Of a stretch of DNA of 64,000 bases, positions 43,313 to 51,581 are shown in pieces. A program made the translations under genes and the position numbers. The stretch lies in NCBI GenBank assembly GCA_965262595.1, contig OZ253548.1, positions 3,038,001-3,102,000 of the forward strand, written 5' to 3'. Source of the stretch: CATQHB01 sp965262595. GTDB taxonomy: Bacteria > Chloroflexota > Dehalococcoidia > Lucifugimonadales > UBA3495. The notes beneath the pieces were generated by a model. It worked only from the letters and a program-made list of their open reading frames with translations, was not told the origin of the DNA and ran no database searches. Within the stretch, counting starts at the first letter, position 1. The number at the start of each line of letters is the position of its first letter.

Positions 43313-44779
43313 ATGAGCCGTCCGAAAGAACAGCAGCGCACGGTATTCTCTTGTCAGGACTGTGGCTATGAAAGCCCCCGGTGGCTGGGGTTTTGTCCAG
43401 CCCCTTCTTGCGGCTCCGGTCAGCCCCTTCAGGAAATCAAGGTAGTATCCGGCGGCCAAGCCCGCCATGCCTGGTTCACTCCTGCCGGCGAATCCTTACA
43501 GGAACTTTCCCAGCTCAAACCGGATGACCAAAGCCGTATAGTCCTGCCCTCGGAGGAATTTAACCGAGTCCTGGGTGGTGGAATCGTTCCGGGATCGGTG
43601 GCCCTGCTGGCCGGAGAACCGGGCGTTGGCAAGTCCACCCTGTTGCTGCAAGTAGCTCGGTTTATTTCCGAGAGCGGTCTCACTGTCGCCTACGTCAGCG
43701 GAGAGGAATCGCCGCACCAGATTAAACTGCGGTCGGAACGTCTGGGTTTTGCCGGAGACCGAGTTTTCCTGGCTGCGGAGACCGACGTTGACCTGGCCCT
43801 GGACCGGCTGGAGGAGTGTCGGCCCGGCCTGGCGATTATTGATTCCATTCAGACGCTTTATACCCAGGACGCGCCCTCCGGACCGGGCAGCGTGGCTCAA
43901 GTCAGAGAATGCGGCTTGAAGTTGATGCGCTGGGCCAAATTGAGGAACGTGCCCATATTCCTCGCCGGCCACATGACCAAGGACGGCTCGCTGGCCGGGC
44001 CGCGGGTTCTGGAACACATGGTGGACGTCGTAATGTACCTGGAAGGGCAAGAAATCAATTCGTACCGGGTATTGCGAAGCGGCAAGAACCGCTTTGGCTC
44101 CACCACCGAGGTCGGAGTTTTCGAGATGACCCCCCAGGGCCTGGTTGAAGTTCCCGATCCTTCCAGAGCATTGCTATCCCAGCGCTATGAGCGGGCGGTA
44201 GGCGCTGCCCTCGTCCCGGCATTGGAAGGCACCCGACCCCTGATGCTGGAAGTTCAGGCATTAACCTCGCCCGCTTTTGCTCCGGCGCTGCGTCGGGTAG
44301 CAAACGGCGTGGACTATAACCGTCTGCTGATGCTGACCGCGGTGGCCGGACGGCGTTCCGGTCTGGAACTGGCCGGACAGGACATAATTGTGAGTGTTGC
44401 CGGGGGGTTCAGGGTGACCGAGCCGGCCGCCGACTTGGGAATTGCCCTGGCCGTTGCCTCCAGCCTCTACAATCGGCCTCTGGAACCGGATGTGGTGGCC
44501 TTTGGCGAGGTGGGATTGAGCGGGGAGCTGCGGACGGTGCCTCAAGTGGAGCGGCGAGTGGTGGAGGCGGCGCGTCTGGGGCTGGCTCGCTGCATTTTAC
44601 CGGAGACGGCACGCGACGACTTGAGCCGGAGGCCGGATATAGAGCTGGTTTTTGCCAGGACATTGCGGCAAGCCTTCCAATTAGCTCTGGGCGCAGGCAA
44701 ATCCGTGAAGGGAAACCGGCCGGGAATTGCGCCGGAAGCCTGGCCGGAGATTGAGGAACCGGCCTTTGAATCCCGGTAG
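43313..44779 (+). CDS. radA: DNA repair protein RadA (Sms)
   Basis: Branch-migration factor in recombinational repair, 488 residues. The N-terminal zinc finger has Cys14, Cys17, Cys28 and Cys33 (C-x2-C...C-x4-C). The RecA-like core has Walker A GEPGVGKST and the RadA-specific KNRFGSTTEVGVF. The C-terminal part is Lon-protease-like without the catalytic Ser-Lys pair, as in the family. CAGGAGG lies before ATG 43313. It sits between clpC and a membrane-anchored nuclease. Confidence 0.97.
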   Translation: MSRPKEQQRTVFSCQDCGYESPRWLGFCPAPSCGSGQPLQEIKVVSGGQARHAWFTPAGESLQELSQLKPDDQSRIVLPSEEFNRVLGGGIVPGSVALLAGEPGVGKSTLLLQVARFISESGLTVAYVSGEESPHQIKLRSERLGFAGDRVFLAAETDVDLALDRLEECRPGLAIIDSIQTLYTQDAPSGPGSVAQVRECGLKLMRWAKLRNVPIFLAGHMTKDGSLAGPRVLEHMVDVVMYLEGQEINSYRVLRSGKNRFGSTTEVGVFEMTPQGLVEVPDPSRALLSQRYERAVGAALVPALEGTRPLMLEVQALTSPAFAPALRRVANGVDYNRLLMLTAVAGRRSGLELAGQDIIVSVAGGFRVTEPAADLGIALAVASSLYNRPLEPDVVAFGEVGLSGELRTVPQVERRVVEAARLGLARCILPETARDDLSRRPDIELVFARTLRQAFQLALGAGKSVKGNRPGIAPEAWPEIEEPAFESR

Positions 44780-44850
44780 CATTTAATTTAATAGAATTGT
44801 CCTAGCCTCTTCCGTGTCGCGAAGGCGGCAATTGGGCGGATACAGTGGCC

Positions 44851-45456
44851 ATGAAACCCGGAGACAGGCGGATACCCGTACGGGTTACCTCCGTTATTGA
44901 CGGCGACTCCCTGAGAGTCAGGCGCATGAGGCGATGGAGGTCCGACGCCCCAGAGACGGAAGTACGGCTCTTCGCGATGGACGCCCCGGAACTTGGCCAA
45001 CGCTACTCCGTCGAATCCCGCTCTTACCTGGTTCGCATCGCCCAGGAGCGGTTGTTTCTGGACGTAATAGATATCGACCAGTACGGCCGGACGGTAGCGG
45101 TGGTTTACCGACGGCGTCCCACCGATTCACTTAATTTGGAGATGGTGCGGGCGGGATGGGCCAGGTACTATTCGCAGTATGACATAGCTAACTACGCCGG
45201 CGGTAAACTGGGACTGGCAAAGGCTGAAAACCGGGCCGAAGCCAGGAAACGAGGCATTTGGCAGGACCCCAAGTATAACCTGGCCCCGTGGGAATATCGC
45301 CGGATGCAGCGAACCGGGTCTGCCCCGGGTCGCAGGAGATTCCGGCGGGCCGGATTATCTCGACTTGGGTGTGTCGGCGCCCTGACCGCGGCGGCGCTTA
45401 TCGGGTTGGGATTGGTGGCGCTGCTGCTGCTCCGATTCTTGACCAATTCCTTTTGA
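44851..45456 (+). CDS. Staphylococcal-nuclease-like protein with C-terminal membrane anchor
   Basis: Nuclease-fold protein of 201 residues. The SNase barrel (about 8-135) begins VTSVIDGDSL, with VRLFAMDAPELGQ containing the Arg and Asp of the active-site motif, and later DQYGRTVAVV and NLEMVRAGWA. A basic linker and a TM helix (about 172-198) follow, so the enzyme domain would lie at the membrane with the anchor last. GTG 44845 two codons upstream is an alternative start. The final codons and the TGA lie in a 14-bp tandem duplication. Confidence 0.85.
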   Translation: MKPGDRRIPVRVTSVIDGDSLRVRRMRRWRSDAPETEVRLFAMDAPELGQRYSVESRSYLVRIAQERLFLDVIDIDQYGRTVAVVYRRRPTDSLNLEMVRAGWARYYSQYDIANYAGGKLGLAKAENRAEARKRGIWQDPKYNLAPWEYRRMQRTGSAPGRRRFRRAGLSRLGCVGALTAAALIGLGLVALLLLRFLTNSF

Positions 45457-45476
45457 CCAATTCCTTTTGACCAATC
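45439..45476. repeat. 14-bp tandem duplication over the nuclease stop codon
   Basis: TTGACCAATTCCTT at 45439-45452 and 45453-45466, then a partial third copy. The gene's TGA lies at the first unit junction and is repeated at the second. Confidence 0.9.
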
Positions 45477-45673
45477 TCTAAAGGGCGTTGGAACGAAATT
45501 GACCGATATTCCGGCATCCCCGACTTTTCTTCCCACTATCCTCCGACCATGCGACCGGCCAGTCAGACTATAGGGCGCCCGGAGGCCGCTCCCCGGCGCT
45601 TGTCCCTTGCTTGGTTACCTTTATAAGCAGGGAATCGGTCGGAGAGATTCGGTCCGCGGGACTCGTTTCGGAG

Positions 45674-45705
45674 ATTAGCAGCTAACTTGGTGGGGGGCTG
45701 CTAAT
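45674..45705 (+). promoter_or_regulatory. Structured leader hairpin upstream of guaB
   Basis: ATTAGCAGC (45674-45682) pairs perfectly with GCTGCTAAT (45697-45705) around a G-rich loop. A second GGTGGTAG...CTACC pairing follows. No known riboswitch or T-box core is recognisable. The 45477-45856 gap otherwise contains no gene; TTGACT motifs near 45789 and 45796 hint at the guaB promoter, without a good -10. Confidence 0.35.
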
Positions 45706-45856
45706 GGTGGTAGCTTTGTCCATCGGTCATCTACCAGATAAAGTGGGTCAACTTGGGTGAAGTAGGGATAACCCGTACCGTGTTTTGGTTGACTTTTGAC
45801 TGGTATGGCTGATACATTCTTCCAAATATAGCCTTTGCAAAGTGAGGTAACCCGGG

Positions 45857-46993
45857 ATGACGAGGCGCCTTTTTAAGGAGTTGGAGCGTTCTTACGGATT
45901 CGATGAAGTGGCGATTGTCCCCGGCGACGTGACCATCAACCCGGAGATGACCTCCACTAAGATGACTATTGGCGAGTGCTCTTTCGATGCTCCGATGATT
46001 GCTTCGGCAATGGATGGTACCGTATCTCCCAGTTTTGCCGTCTTGATGCACCAGATGGGCGGCTTGGGTGTTCTCAACGGTGAGGGATTGTATTCCCGCT
46101 ATGCCGACCCGTATTCAATACTGGAAGAGATTACCTCCATGCCGCAGGCGGAGGTTACTCAGTATCTGCAGCAAGTTTACGCTGAGCCGGTTCGGGAAGA
46201 GCTGATCGGTGAACGGGTAGATGAGATCAAGAAATCCGGTTCGGTTTGTGCCATCTCCTTTACACCGCAGAATACCAAGCGGATGTCGCCGGTAGCGGTG
46301 GAGGCCGGGGCGGACATAATCGTGGTGCAGTCCACCGTAACCACGGCGCGGCACCAGTCCCGCAGTTATCGCGGTCTGGTCTTCTCCGAATTGGTCGGAT
46401 CGCTGAAAGCCCCGGTGGTAGTCGGCAACTGTGTCAGCTACAACGTTGCCCTGGAATTGATGGAGACCGGCGTGGAAGGCATTCTGGTTGGGGTTGGCCC
46501 CGGCGCCGCCTGCACCACCCGAGAGGTTACCGGTGTGGGCGTTCCTCAGGTTAGCGCTACGCTGGAATGCGCCGCCGCCCGGCAGGATTATTTCCACCGT
46601 ACCGGCCGATACGTCAACGTTTTCACTGATGGCGGTATCCGCACCGGTGGCGATATGTGCAAGGCCATTGCCAGCGGGGCCGACGGCGTGATGGTCGGAA
46701 CGCCCTTCGCCCAGGCTGAAGAAGCTCCTGGCCGGGGCTATAACTGGGGCATGGCTAACGCCCACGCTGAATTGCCGCGAGGCACCCGCATTAAGGTGGG
46801 CACCAAAGGGTCCCTGAACCAGATAATGTACGGGCCTACCTCGGTAACCAACGGCACCCAAAACCTGGTCGGCGCCTTGCGGGTGGCGATGGGGATGTGC
46901 GGCGCCTATACCATTCGAGACTTTCACCATGCCGAGATGGTAATCGCTCCTTCCATCAAGACCGAGGGCAAGTATTTCCAATTGGCCGAGTAA
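45857..46993 (+). CDS. guaB: IMP dehydrogenase, GuaB3-type without CBS domains
   Basis: TIM-barrel enzyme of 378 residues in the IMPDH/GMP-reductase superfamily, oxidising IMP to XMP in guanine synthesis. The catalytic loop reads GVGPGAACTTREVTGV with the nucleophilic Cys near residue 219. The phosphate-binding FTDGGIRTGGDMCKAIASGAD is typical. Between them no CBS pair is inserted, as in the GuaB3 family of actinobacteria and relatives. GAGGTAA lies before ATG 45857. Monocistronic with a good terminator. GMP reductase is a less likely alternative because of the E-V-T-G loop context. Confidence 0.9.
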   Translation: MTRRLFKELERSYGFDEVAIVPGDVTINPEMTSTKMTIGECSFDAPMIASAMDGTVSPSFAVLMHQMGGLGVLNGEGLYSRYADPYSILEEITSMPQAEVTQYLQQVYAEPVREELIGERVDEIKKSGSVCAISFTPQNTKRMSPVAVEAGADIIVVQSTVTTARHQSRSYRGLVFSELVGSLKAPVVVGNCVSYNVALELMETGVEGILVGVGPGAACTTREVTGVGVPQVSATLECAAARQDYFHRTGRYVNVFTDGGIRTGGDMCKAIASGADGVMVGTPFAQAEEAPGRGYNWGMANAHAELPRGTRIKVGTKGSLNQIMYGPTSVTNGTQNLVGALRVAMGMCGAYTIRDFHHAEMVIAPSIKTEGKYFQLAE

Positions 46994-47089
46994 AACCTGA
47001 CATCGACAACCGGCAATCGGCTGCCATACCCGGATCGGCCGGGAGAGCCGAGCCGACATAGACAAGAATCAAGAATAAGGAAGTTCAAG

Positions 47090-47124
47090 CTGGCCCGGTC
47101 CGAGTAGGCGGGGCCAGTTTTGTG
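47090..47124 (+). terminator. Intrinsic terminator after guaB
   Basis: CTGGCCC (47090-47096) pairs with GGGCCAG (47111-47117), followed by TTTTGTGTTT. Confidence 0.75.
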
Positions 47125-47539
47125 TTTGCGTTCCAAAAGGGTCCTAGTTCCAACGAAGGCGGAAATTATGGTTAAACCAATACAGGACGACAATACCGGA
47201 TAATTGCTCCGGCCTCATTTAACCAGTGAGCTGACATTGCCGTCGGCGGCAATTACTTCAGCGTTCGCAGTCTCGTTTTATATAGAGGATGATCCGGGGA
47301 TCGAGCGGTAATGGCGTTGATCTTGTGGTCACTCAGTCCGGTGGCGCCGGCCGGTGGAATATATGTTGGGCTAGGCCTCCCGGACTTCCCACCGCCTTGG
47401 CTGCGTGGGTGATATGCGCCCGCGGCACCAGTAATCCCAAGCAAAAGCGGCGGCCACCCCCCTATTGGCACCGGCGCCTAAAGGGGCAGAGCCGCCACTG
47501 GTCACGCCCGATGAGTTTGCCTCGGAACGCCGAGGAAAG
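47125..47539. other. Gap between guaB and the cupin gene
   Basis: About 415 bp between convergent genes. Frames on both strands give only Pro/Arg-rich peptides without family or ribosome site; I see no gene here. Confidence 0.4.
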
Positions 47540-48112
47540 CTACCGGTTCATCATCTTTACGGTGTTGTCTTCGGGATTGTACTGGTACCGGGTCACACGA
47601 TCGAGCTTCTGCGACTCCAGACGAACTACCAGGGCCCTTCCTCCCGTGGTGTTGCGGGTGTTATGAATCTCACCGGGGAGGAAGAAGGCGACTGATCCTT
47701 TCTTTTGGGTGAATTGACCGGTCTCCTTTATCTGGAGCTGGTCCACCCCCTCGCCAGGGTAGAACCAACGCCACTTGGTCTGCTCAATCTCACCGTCGTA
47801 CACGCCGTACACTACCCAAGCGGCTCCGTGGTCATGGGGCAGGTTGTCTTGTTCGGGCCTTTGCACCGAAGCCATAAGCCAGAAACCGGGGCCGGGATGG
47901 CCGGCATCTTCCTCCAGATGGAGGCTTACCGGGCCGTAGCCCCCCTCCTCGGGAAGGTCAAGCATTTCCTCCAACCAGCCGGGCGTAGCCAACAGAGTTT
48001 TTAGATTTTCGGATACGGCCCTGGCCTGGGCAAGGGGATCATTTGTTGACCCAAAAGTCTCCCTTACGTCGTCCAGAAAGCCTTCCATGGAGTAAGACGT
48101 TACTTGTGCCAT
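47540..48112 (-). CDS. Cupin-fold protein, cysteine-dioxygenase-like
   Basis: Single-domain cupin of 190 residues. A first metal motif HDHGAAWVVYGVYDGEIE (His-x-His near residue 95) and a second with GEIHNTRN near residue 150 fit a 2-His or 3-His non-haem iron site as in cysteine dioxygenase/thiol dioxygenases. GGGAGG lies 5 nt before ATG 48112; the frame extending to 48280 adds an implausible leader. It is divergent from the isochorismatase-type gene. A thiol dioxygenase or a sugar-binding cupin are both possible. Confidence 0.78.
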   Translation of the reverse strand: MAQVTSYSMEGFLDDVRETFGSTNDPLAQARAVSENLKTLLATPGWLEEMLDLPEEGGYGPVSLHLEEDAGHPGPGFWLMASVQRPEQDNLPHDHGAAWVVYGVYDGEIEQTKWRWFYPGEGVDQLQIKETGQFTQKKGSVAFFLPGEIHNTRNTTGGRALVVRLESQKLDRVTRYQYNPEDNTVKMMNR

Positions 48113-48336
48113 AAATACCTCCCATGTAGTCCACAAATGGGGCGATGCACTCATTCTTATGCTTGTCCGGCTTCCTGTCAATCCCCAGCAGCCGCCTGAA
48201 GCTGCGGCTTCGCCTCCGTTGACGGCCCTTCGGTACGGTGTTAGATTCTCGATAGCGGCTGGCGTAACCCCGTACCACAAATCCGTCCCGCCAGGACGGG
48301 AGACGGTTAGGGGCTGCGCTCAAAAGGAGATAGCGA

Positions 48337-49071
48337 ATGGCGGAACGAGTTTGGGAACCCTATCTGACAGCGCAGGACCGCGCTCATCTGGCGATGACCG
48401 AACCCAGGTCGGTGGGCTTTGGGGAAAGGCCGGCCTTGCTCCTGGTGGACCTTTACCGCTGGGTCTTTGGGGATGAACCTCAACCCTTGCTGGAGGCGGT
48501 TCAGGACTGGCCGGGTAGTTGTGGATTGGCGGCGTGGGAGGCTGTTCCCCACATCGAGACCTTGCTGGAGGCGACGAGGAAGGCAGGCCTGCCGATAGTC
48601 CACGTGACCGGTTTGAGCAACTCCGGCGTGGAGTCCTGGAGTTCTCTGAAGCGAGACCTGAAGGACAGCGCCAAACCGGATGCTGCCAAAGATGAACTGA
48701 TGTTGGACCGGCAAGGCCGGCGTTTCGATATCGTCGATGAATTCGCGCCGATTGACGGCGAGGTCGTATTGTACAAGACGTCGCCCAGCGCGTTCTGGGG
48801 TACGCCCCTGATGGGACATCTAAACCGGCTGGGGGTGGACACCATCATCACCTGTGGTGAAAGCACCAGCGGTTGCGTACGGGCCAGCGTCGTTGACGGG
48901 TGCACCAACCGTTACCGCATGATCGTGGTGGAAGAATGCGTGTTCGATCGCCATGAGGCGACCCACGCAATCAACCTCTTCGACATGAACCAGAAATATG
49001 CCGACGTGCTGCCTCTGGCCGAGGTGCTGGAGCGGCTGGCTGAAGGTAACTACGGCAAAGCGTCGGCGTAA
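48337..49071 (+). CDS. Isochorismatase-family cysteine hydrolase
   Basis: Hydrolase of 244 residues resembling N-carbamoylsarcosine amidase and related amidases. The catalytic triad is visible: Asp38 (LLLVDLY), Lys147 (LYKTSPSAFWGT) and Cys180 (ESTSGCVRASVVDG), with the cis-peptide in front of the nucleophile turn. GGAGAT lies 8 nt before ATG 48337. It is separate from other genes, divergent from the cupin. The substrate is not identifiable; amide or carbamoyl hydrolysis is expected from the family. Confidence 0.9.
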   Translation: MAERVWEPYLTAQDRAHLAMTEPRSVGFGERPALLLVDLYRWVFGDEPQPLLEAVQDWPGSCGLAAWEAVPHIETLLEATRKAGLPIVHVTGLSNSGVESWSSLKRDLKDSAKPDAAKDELMLDRQGRRFDIVDEFAPIDGEVVLYKTSPSAFWGTPLMGHLNRLGVDTIITCGESTSGCVRASVVDGCTNRYRMIVVEECVFDRHEATHAINLFDMNQKYADVLPLAEVLERLAEGNYGKASA

Positions 49072-49337
49072 TCCTATTACCCCGACGCTTTGGATAGAAA
49101 AAAGGCTGCCCAAAGTTGACTGGAACGGACGGTTGACTTGCTGCGCCGACGGTATGTCGGCGGAAAGGTGATGCGCCGGTAATGGCAACTTACCGCGGCG
49201 GCGGCCGAGTTGGAACACGCCGAAGCCAGGGCCGGCCCGTTTCATCGGGGTTGCCCCGGCAAACCGGGCGCAAGATGTTCACTAACGTTGCTCGGCCCGT
49301 CTCCCCCACCGCATAGCCGACGACCCTTGACTAAAAG

Positions 49338-49359
49338 CTGCCCCCGTATATTGGGGCAG
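49338..49359 (-). terminator. Terminator of the acyl-CoA dehydrogenase-like gene
   Basis: On the minus strand a CTGCCCC/GGGGCAG stem is followed by CTTTTAG, 26 nt past the stop. The 49072-49337 part of the gap shows no gene. Confidence 0.5.
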
Positions 49360-49384
49360 ACGCGGTTTTCGTTCCTGCGACCCG

Positions 49385-50557
49385 CTAAATCGGTCCGTCC
49401 GGTTTCAGGCCCAGGGTTACCCTGGCGTATTGCTGACCGCCCAGTTCCATGATAAGGCCGTCGCGATGGGCCGCCGCGTGGGCGTCGCGGTGAAAGCGTT
49501 GCAGGGAAGCTGATTCGAAGAGAGCATGGCCGCCGCTAAGATCGAATAGCCGGTTGACTGCCTGGAGGCAAAGCTGGGCGATGAACGCTTTGTCCCGCCG
49601 GAATCTCGCCCGCTCCAGGGGCGTAAAGGTCTCCCCTTCTTTGGTTTTGCGGTGAATCTCGTGAATGTCCCGGTCCAGCAACGCCTGCGCCGCGTCCGCC
49701 TCTGCGGCGGCCTGGGACAGGCGGAGGTGGATCGCCGGAGAATCAGCGGTCCGGCCGGGGCCGGATGTCCCGACCAACCTGGCGACAAACTCGTCAATCA
49801 TTCCCTTGGCGATTCCCAGCATGGGCGCCACCAGGTCCCATCCCAGCAGCACGGGAATCGGCGCCCGGTAGCGGATTTGGCCGTGCAGTTCCCAGCCACT
49901 CCAATCGCCGTCGCCCGCGGTGGTTACGTCCAGCACCCGGTGGTGAGGCACGAACACGTCGTCCACCACGATGTCATTGCTCCCGCTGCCGCGAAGCCCG
50001 GAAACAAACCAGGTATCCACAATTTGGTAGTCGCTATGCGGCACCAGGACCCAGTTGCGCTCGCCGATGCCGGATACCCCCAGCATCAACCAGCTTGCGG
50101 AGTCGCAGCCGCTGGAGAACTCCCACCTACCGGATAGGCGGTACCCACCATCGACGGGTGTGATGGTGGACTTGCCGGCACTCAGCGAGCTGGAGCAGAG
50201 GGGGTCCGGACTAGCCCCGAATACCTCCTCCTGCGCCTGCCGGGGCCAGTAGCCCACCAGCCAGGCATGGGCCGCCCAGAGAGAGTAGCACCAGGAAGTG
50301 GATGCGCAGCCTCGGCCAAGCTCGACGCCCACGTCCAGGGCCAGGCCATAGTCCACGTCGAGGCCGCCGAACCTTTTGGGTACCCCGATCCGGTAAAGAC
50401 CTGAGGACAGCAGGTCTTCGACTGTCTCGGCCGGGACTCGCCGCAATTCCTCCGTGCGGTGCGCCCGCTCCTTGAGGACGGGTACCAGCTTCGAGGCTCG
50501 CCCCAGAAGTTCCTTGGGGGTCAGCGTTTCACCGCCGATGTCGGGTCTTATCGTCAT
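49385..50557 (-). CDS. Acyl-CoA dehydrogenase-fold flavoprotein (HsaA/DszC-like monooxygenase type)
   Basis: Flavin enzyme of 390 residues with the N-terminal helical, central beta and C-terminal four-helix domains of the acyl-CoA dehydrogenase fold. Landmarks are LYRIGVPKRFGGLDVDY, then STSWCYSLWAAHAWL, LSGRWEFSSGCDSASW (which matches flavin monooxygenases such as HsaA and NcnH more than true dehydrogenases) and GSGSNDIVVDDVFVP. The catalytic Glu of dehydrogenases is not evident at its usual place. ATG 50557 follows GGGGTGA; the 59-residue extension to 50734 is discarded. It needs a separate flavin reductase, not seen here. Confidence 0.87.
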   Translation of the reverse strand: MTIRPDIGGETLTPKELLGRASKLVPVLKERAHRTEELRRVPAETVEDLLSSGLYRIGVPKRFGGLDVDYGLALDVGVELGRGCASTSWCYSLWAAHAWLVGYWPRQAQEEVFGASPDPLCSSSLSAGKSTITPVDGGYRLSGRWEFSSGCDSASWLMLGVSGIGERNWVLVPHSDYQIVDTWFVSGLRGSGSNDIVVDDVFVPHHRVLDVTTAGDGDWSGWELHGQIRYRAPIPVLLGWDLVAPMLGIAKGMIDEFVARLVGTSGPGRTADSPAIHLRLSQAAAEADAAQALLDRDIHEIHRKTKEGETFTPLERARFRRDKAFIAQLCLQAVNRLFDLSGGHALFESASLQRFHRDAHAAAHRDGLIMELGGQQYARVTLGLKPDGPI

Positions 50558-50817
50558 TGGCTCACCCCGGTCGGTCTCAGGATTCGTCGAAGGTGTAGAT
50601 ATCCGGTCGGCATCGTAGCTCTCGTCGAGGTCAGGCCACGACTGCCTCGAACCGGTAGAGAACCGGGAGTCCCCCGCAGCCAACCCGGACATTTGCCATA
50701 GGTTTGAAGCGTACTTGCCCGTGTGAAGCACCATTGTACCCAGAGCCGGTGGACTTTACAACGAACCGGCCATCTGCGCCGAAGCAATCGCATTGGGTTG
50801 GCAAAGCCCCCGGAAAT

Positions 50818-50913
50818 CGTCTTTCCGGCGCAGGCCGGGATCCGGAAAGTCTGACCAAAAGACAGTTCGCCGGTGCCGAGGATTTTCCTGATTGAGGATT
50901 TCTCCGGAATGAC
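50818..50913. repeat. Dispersed REP-like element, copy B
   Basis: Same orientation and conserved ends as 22101-22209: CGTCTTTCCGG at the left, a shared block ending GGAATGAC at the right, with a divergent middle. It lies in the 50558-51031 gap, which otherwise has no gene. Confidence 0.7.
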
Positions 50914-50931
50914 GGCAGCGGCGCTTTTGGC

Positions 50932-50980
50932 AATTGGTTGTATTTGGTAATTGGTCGTATTTGGCAATTGGTCGTAGCGG
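50932..50980. repeat. 17-bp tandem repeat, nearly three copies
   Basis: Units at 50932-50948 and 50949-50965 differ at two positions; a third is cut short at 50980. It adjoins the REP-like element. Confidence 0.8.
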
Positions 50981-51031
50981 TTGTCCCGGGCTAAACAGTG
51001 TTCACGGTGTTATGCAGCACTGGCGTGACGG

Positions 51032-51060
51032 TTGACTTCAGAACGTATGTTCTTTATTAT
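51032..51060 (+). promoter_or_regulatory. SOS promoter of the mutasome operon
   Basis: TTGACT (51032-51037), 17-nt spacer and TATTAT (51055-51060), close to sigma-70 consensus. The spacer contains a LexA-type box, so repressor binding would block polymerase directly. Predicted start near 51067, about 40 nt before the first ORF. Confidence 0.8.
51041..51052. promoter_or_regulatory. LexA (DinR-type) SOS box
   Basis: GAACGTATGTTC fits GAAC-N4-GTTC and the RNRY core of the Bacillus-type operator. It lies between the -35 and -10 of the promoter above imuB-dnaE2. I noticed no other GAAC-N4-GTTC while reading, but made no systematic scan. Confidence 0.8.
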
Positions 51061-51104
51061 TTCTCTTAGCCGGTTGTACCGGACTTCTTCACCCAGGAGG
51101 CGTC

Positions 51105-51581
51105 TTGAGGGTCTCTTACGCGCTCGTGACCTACCCCGAGGGCATAACCTGGCGGCGAAGGCCGGGCCAGGCCCGATCATCGACGGACTGCTCCCGGTCG
51201 AGAATAATGCCGGGTCCCAATCCAAAAGAGCCGGACCGGGGGCAGGTTGACGACGACTTGATCGAACCGGACCGGCCCCGGACTGAAATTCGCCGGCGGC
51301 AGGGTATCACTTGCTCCCGGGTCGGGATTCCTGAGTTCCTTCGGGCGGTCACCACGCGCACCTCGCGCCGGGCTGCCGTTCGGGGAATCAGCAACTGCGG
51401 CAATATCAATAGTCCCTGGTTAGCATACTACAGCTTCCGGGGTCTGGGTGGAAAGGAGCGTCCGTCCCGGATTCCCGGTATCACCCACGGCATGGGCCTG
51501 ACCGGGCGGGCCGGGCCAGCGTCGGCGTCGGTGTCGGCGTCGGCGTTTCCGTCGGACTCCCCCGTTCCGGAGGCGCCATGA
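51105..51581 (+). CDS. Unrecognised first ORF of the SOS mutasome operon
   Basis: Frame of 158 residues from TTG 51105, with AGGAGG 4 nt upstream, to a TGA overlapping the imuB ATG (ATGA). Position, ribosome site, SOS promoter and overlap all argue that it is translated. The place is where ImuA or a LexA-like gene usually stands, but no RecA-like Walker motif or helix-turn-helix is visible. The product is Arg/Pro-rich, ends in a Ser/Ala slippage repeat, and its first 21 residues (MRVSYALVTYPEGITWRRRPG) resemble the start of ImuB (MRVACVLVTH...). It may be a diverged accessory protein, a duplicated ImuB 5' end, or a non-functional leader. Confidence 0.45.
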   Translation: MRVSYALVTYPEGITWRRRPGQARSSTDCSRSRIMPGPNPKEPDRGQVDDDLIEPDRPRTEIRRRQGITCSRVGIPEFLRAVTTRTSRRAAVRGISNCGNINSPWLAYYSFRGLGGKERPSRIPGITHGMGLTGRAGPASASVSASAFPSDSPVPEAP

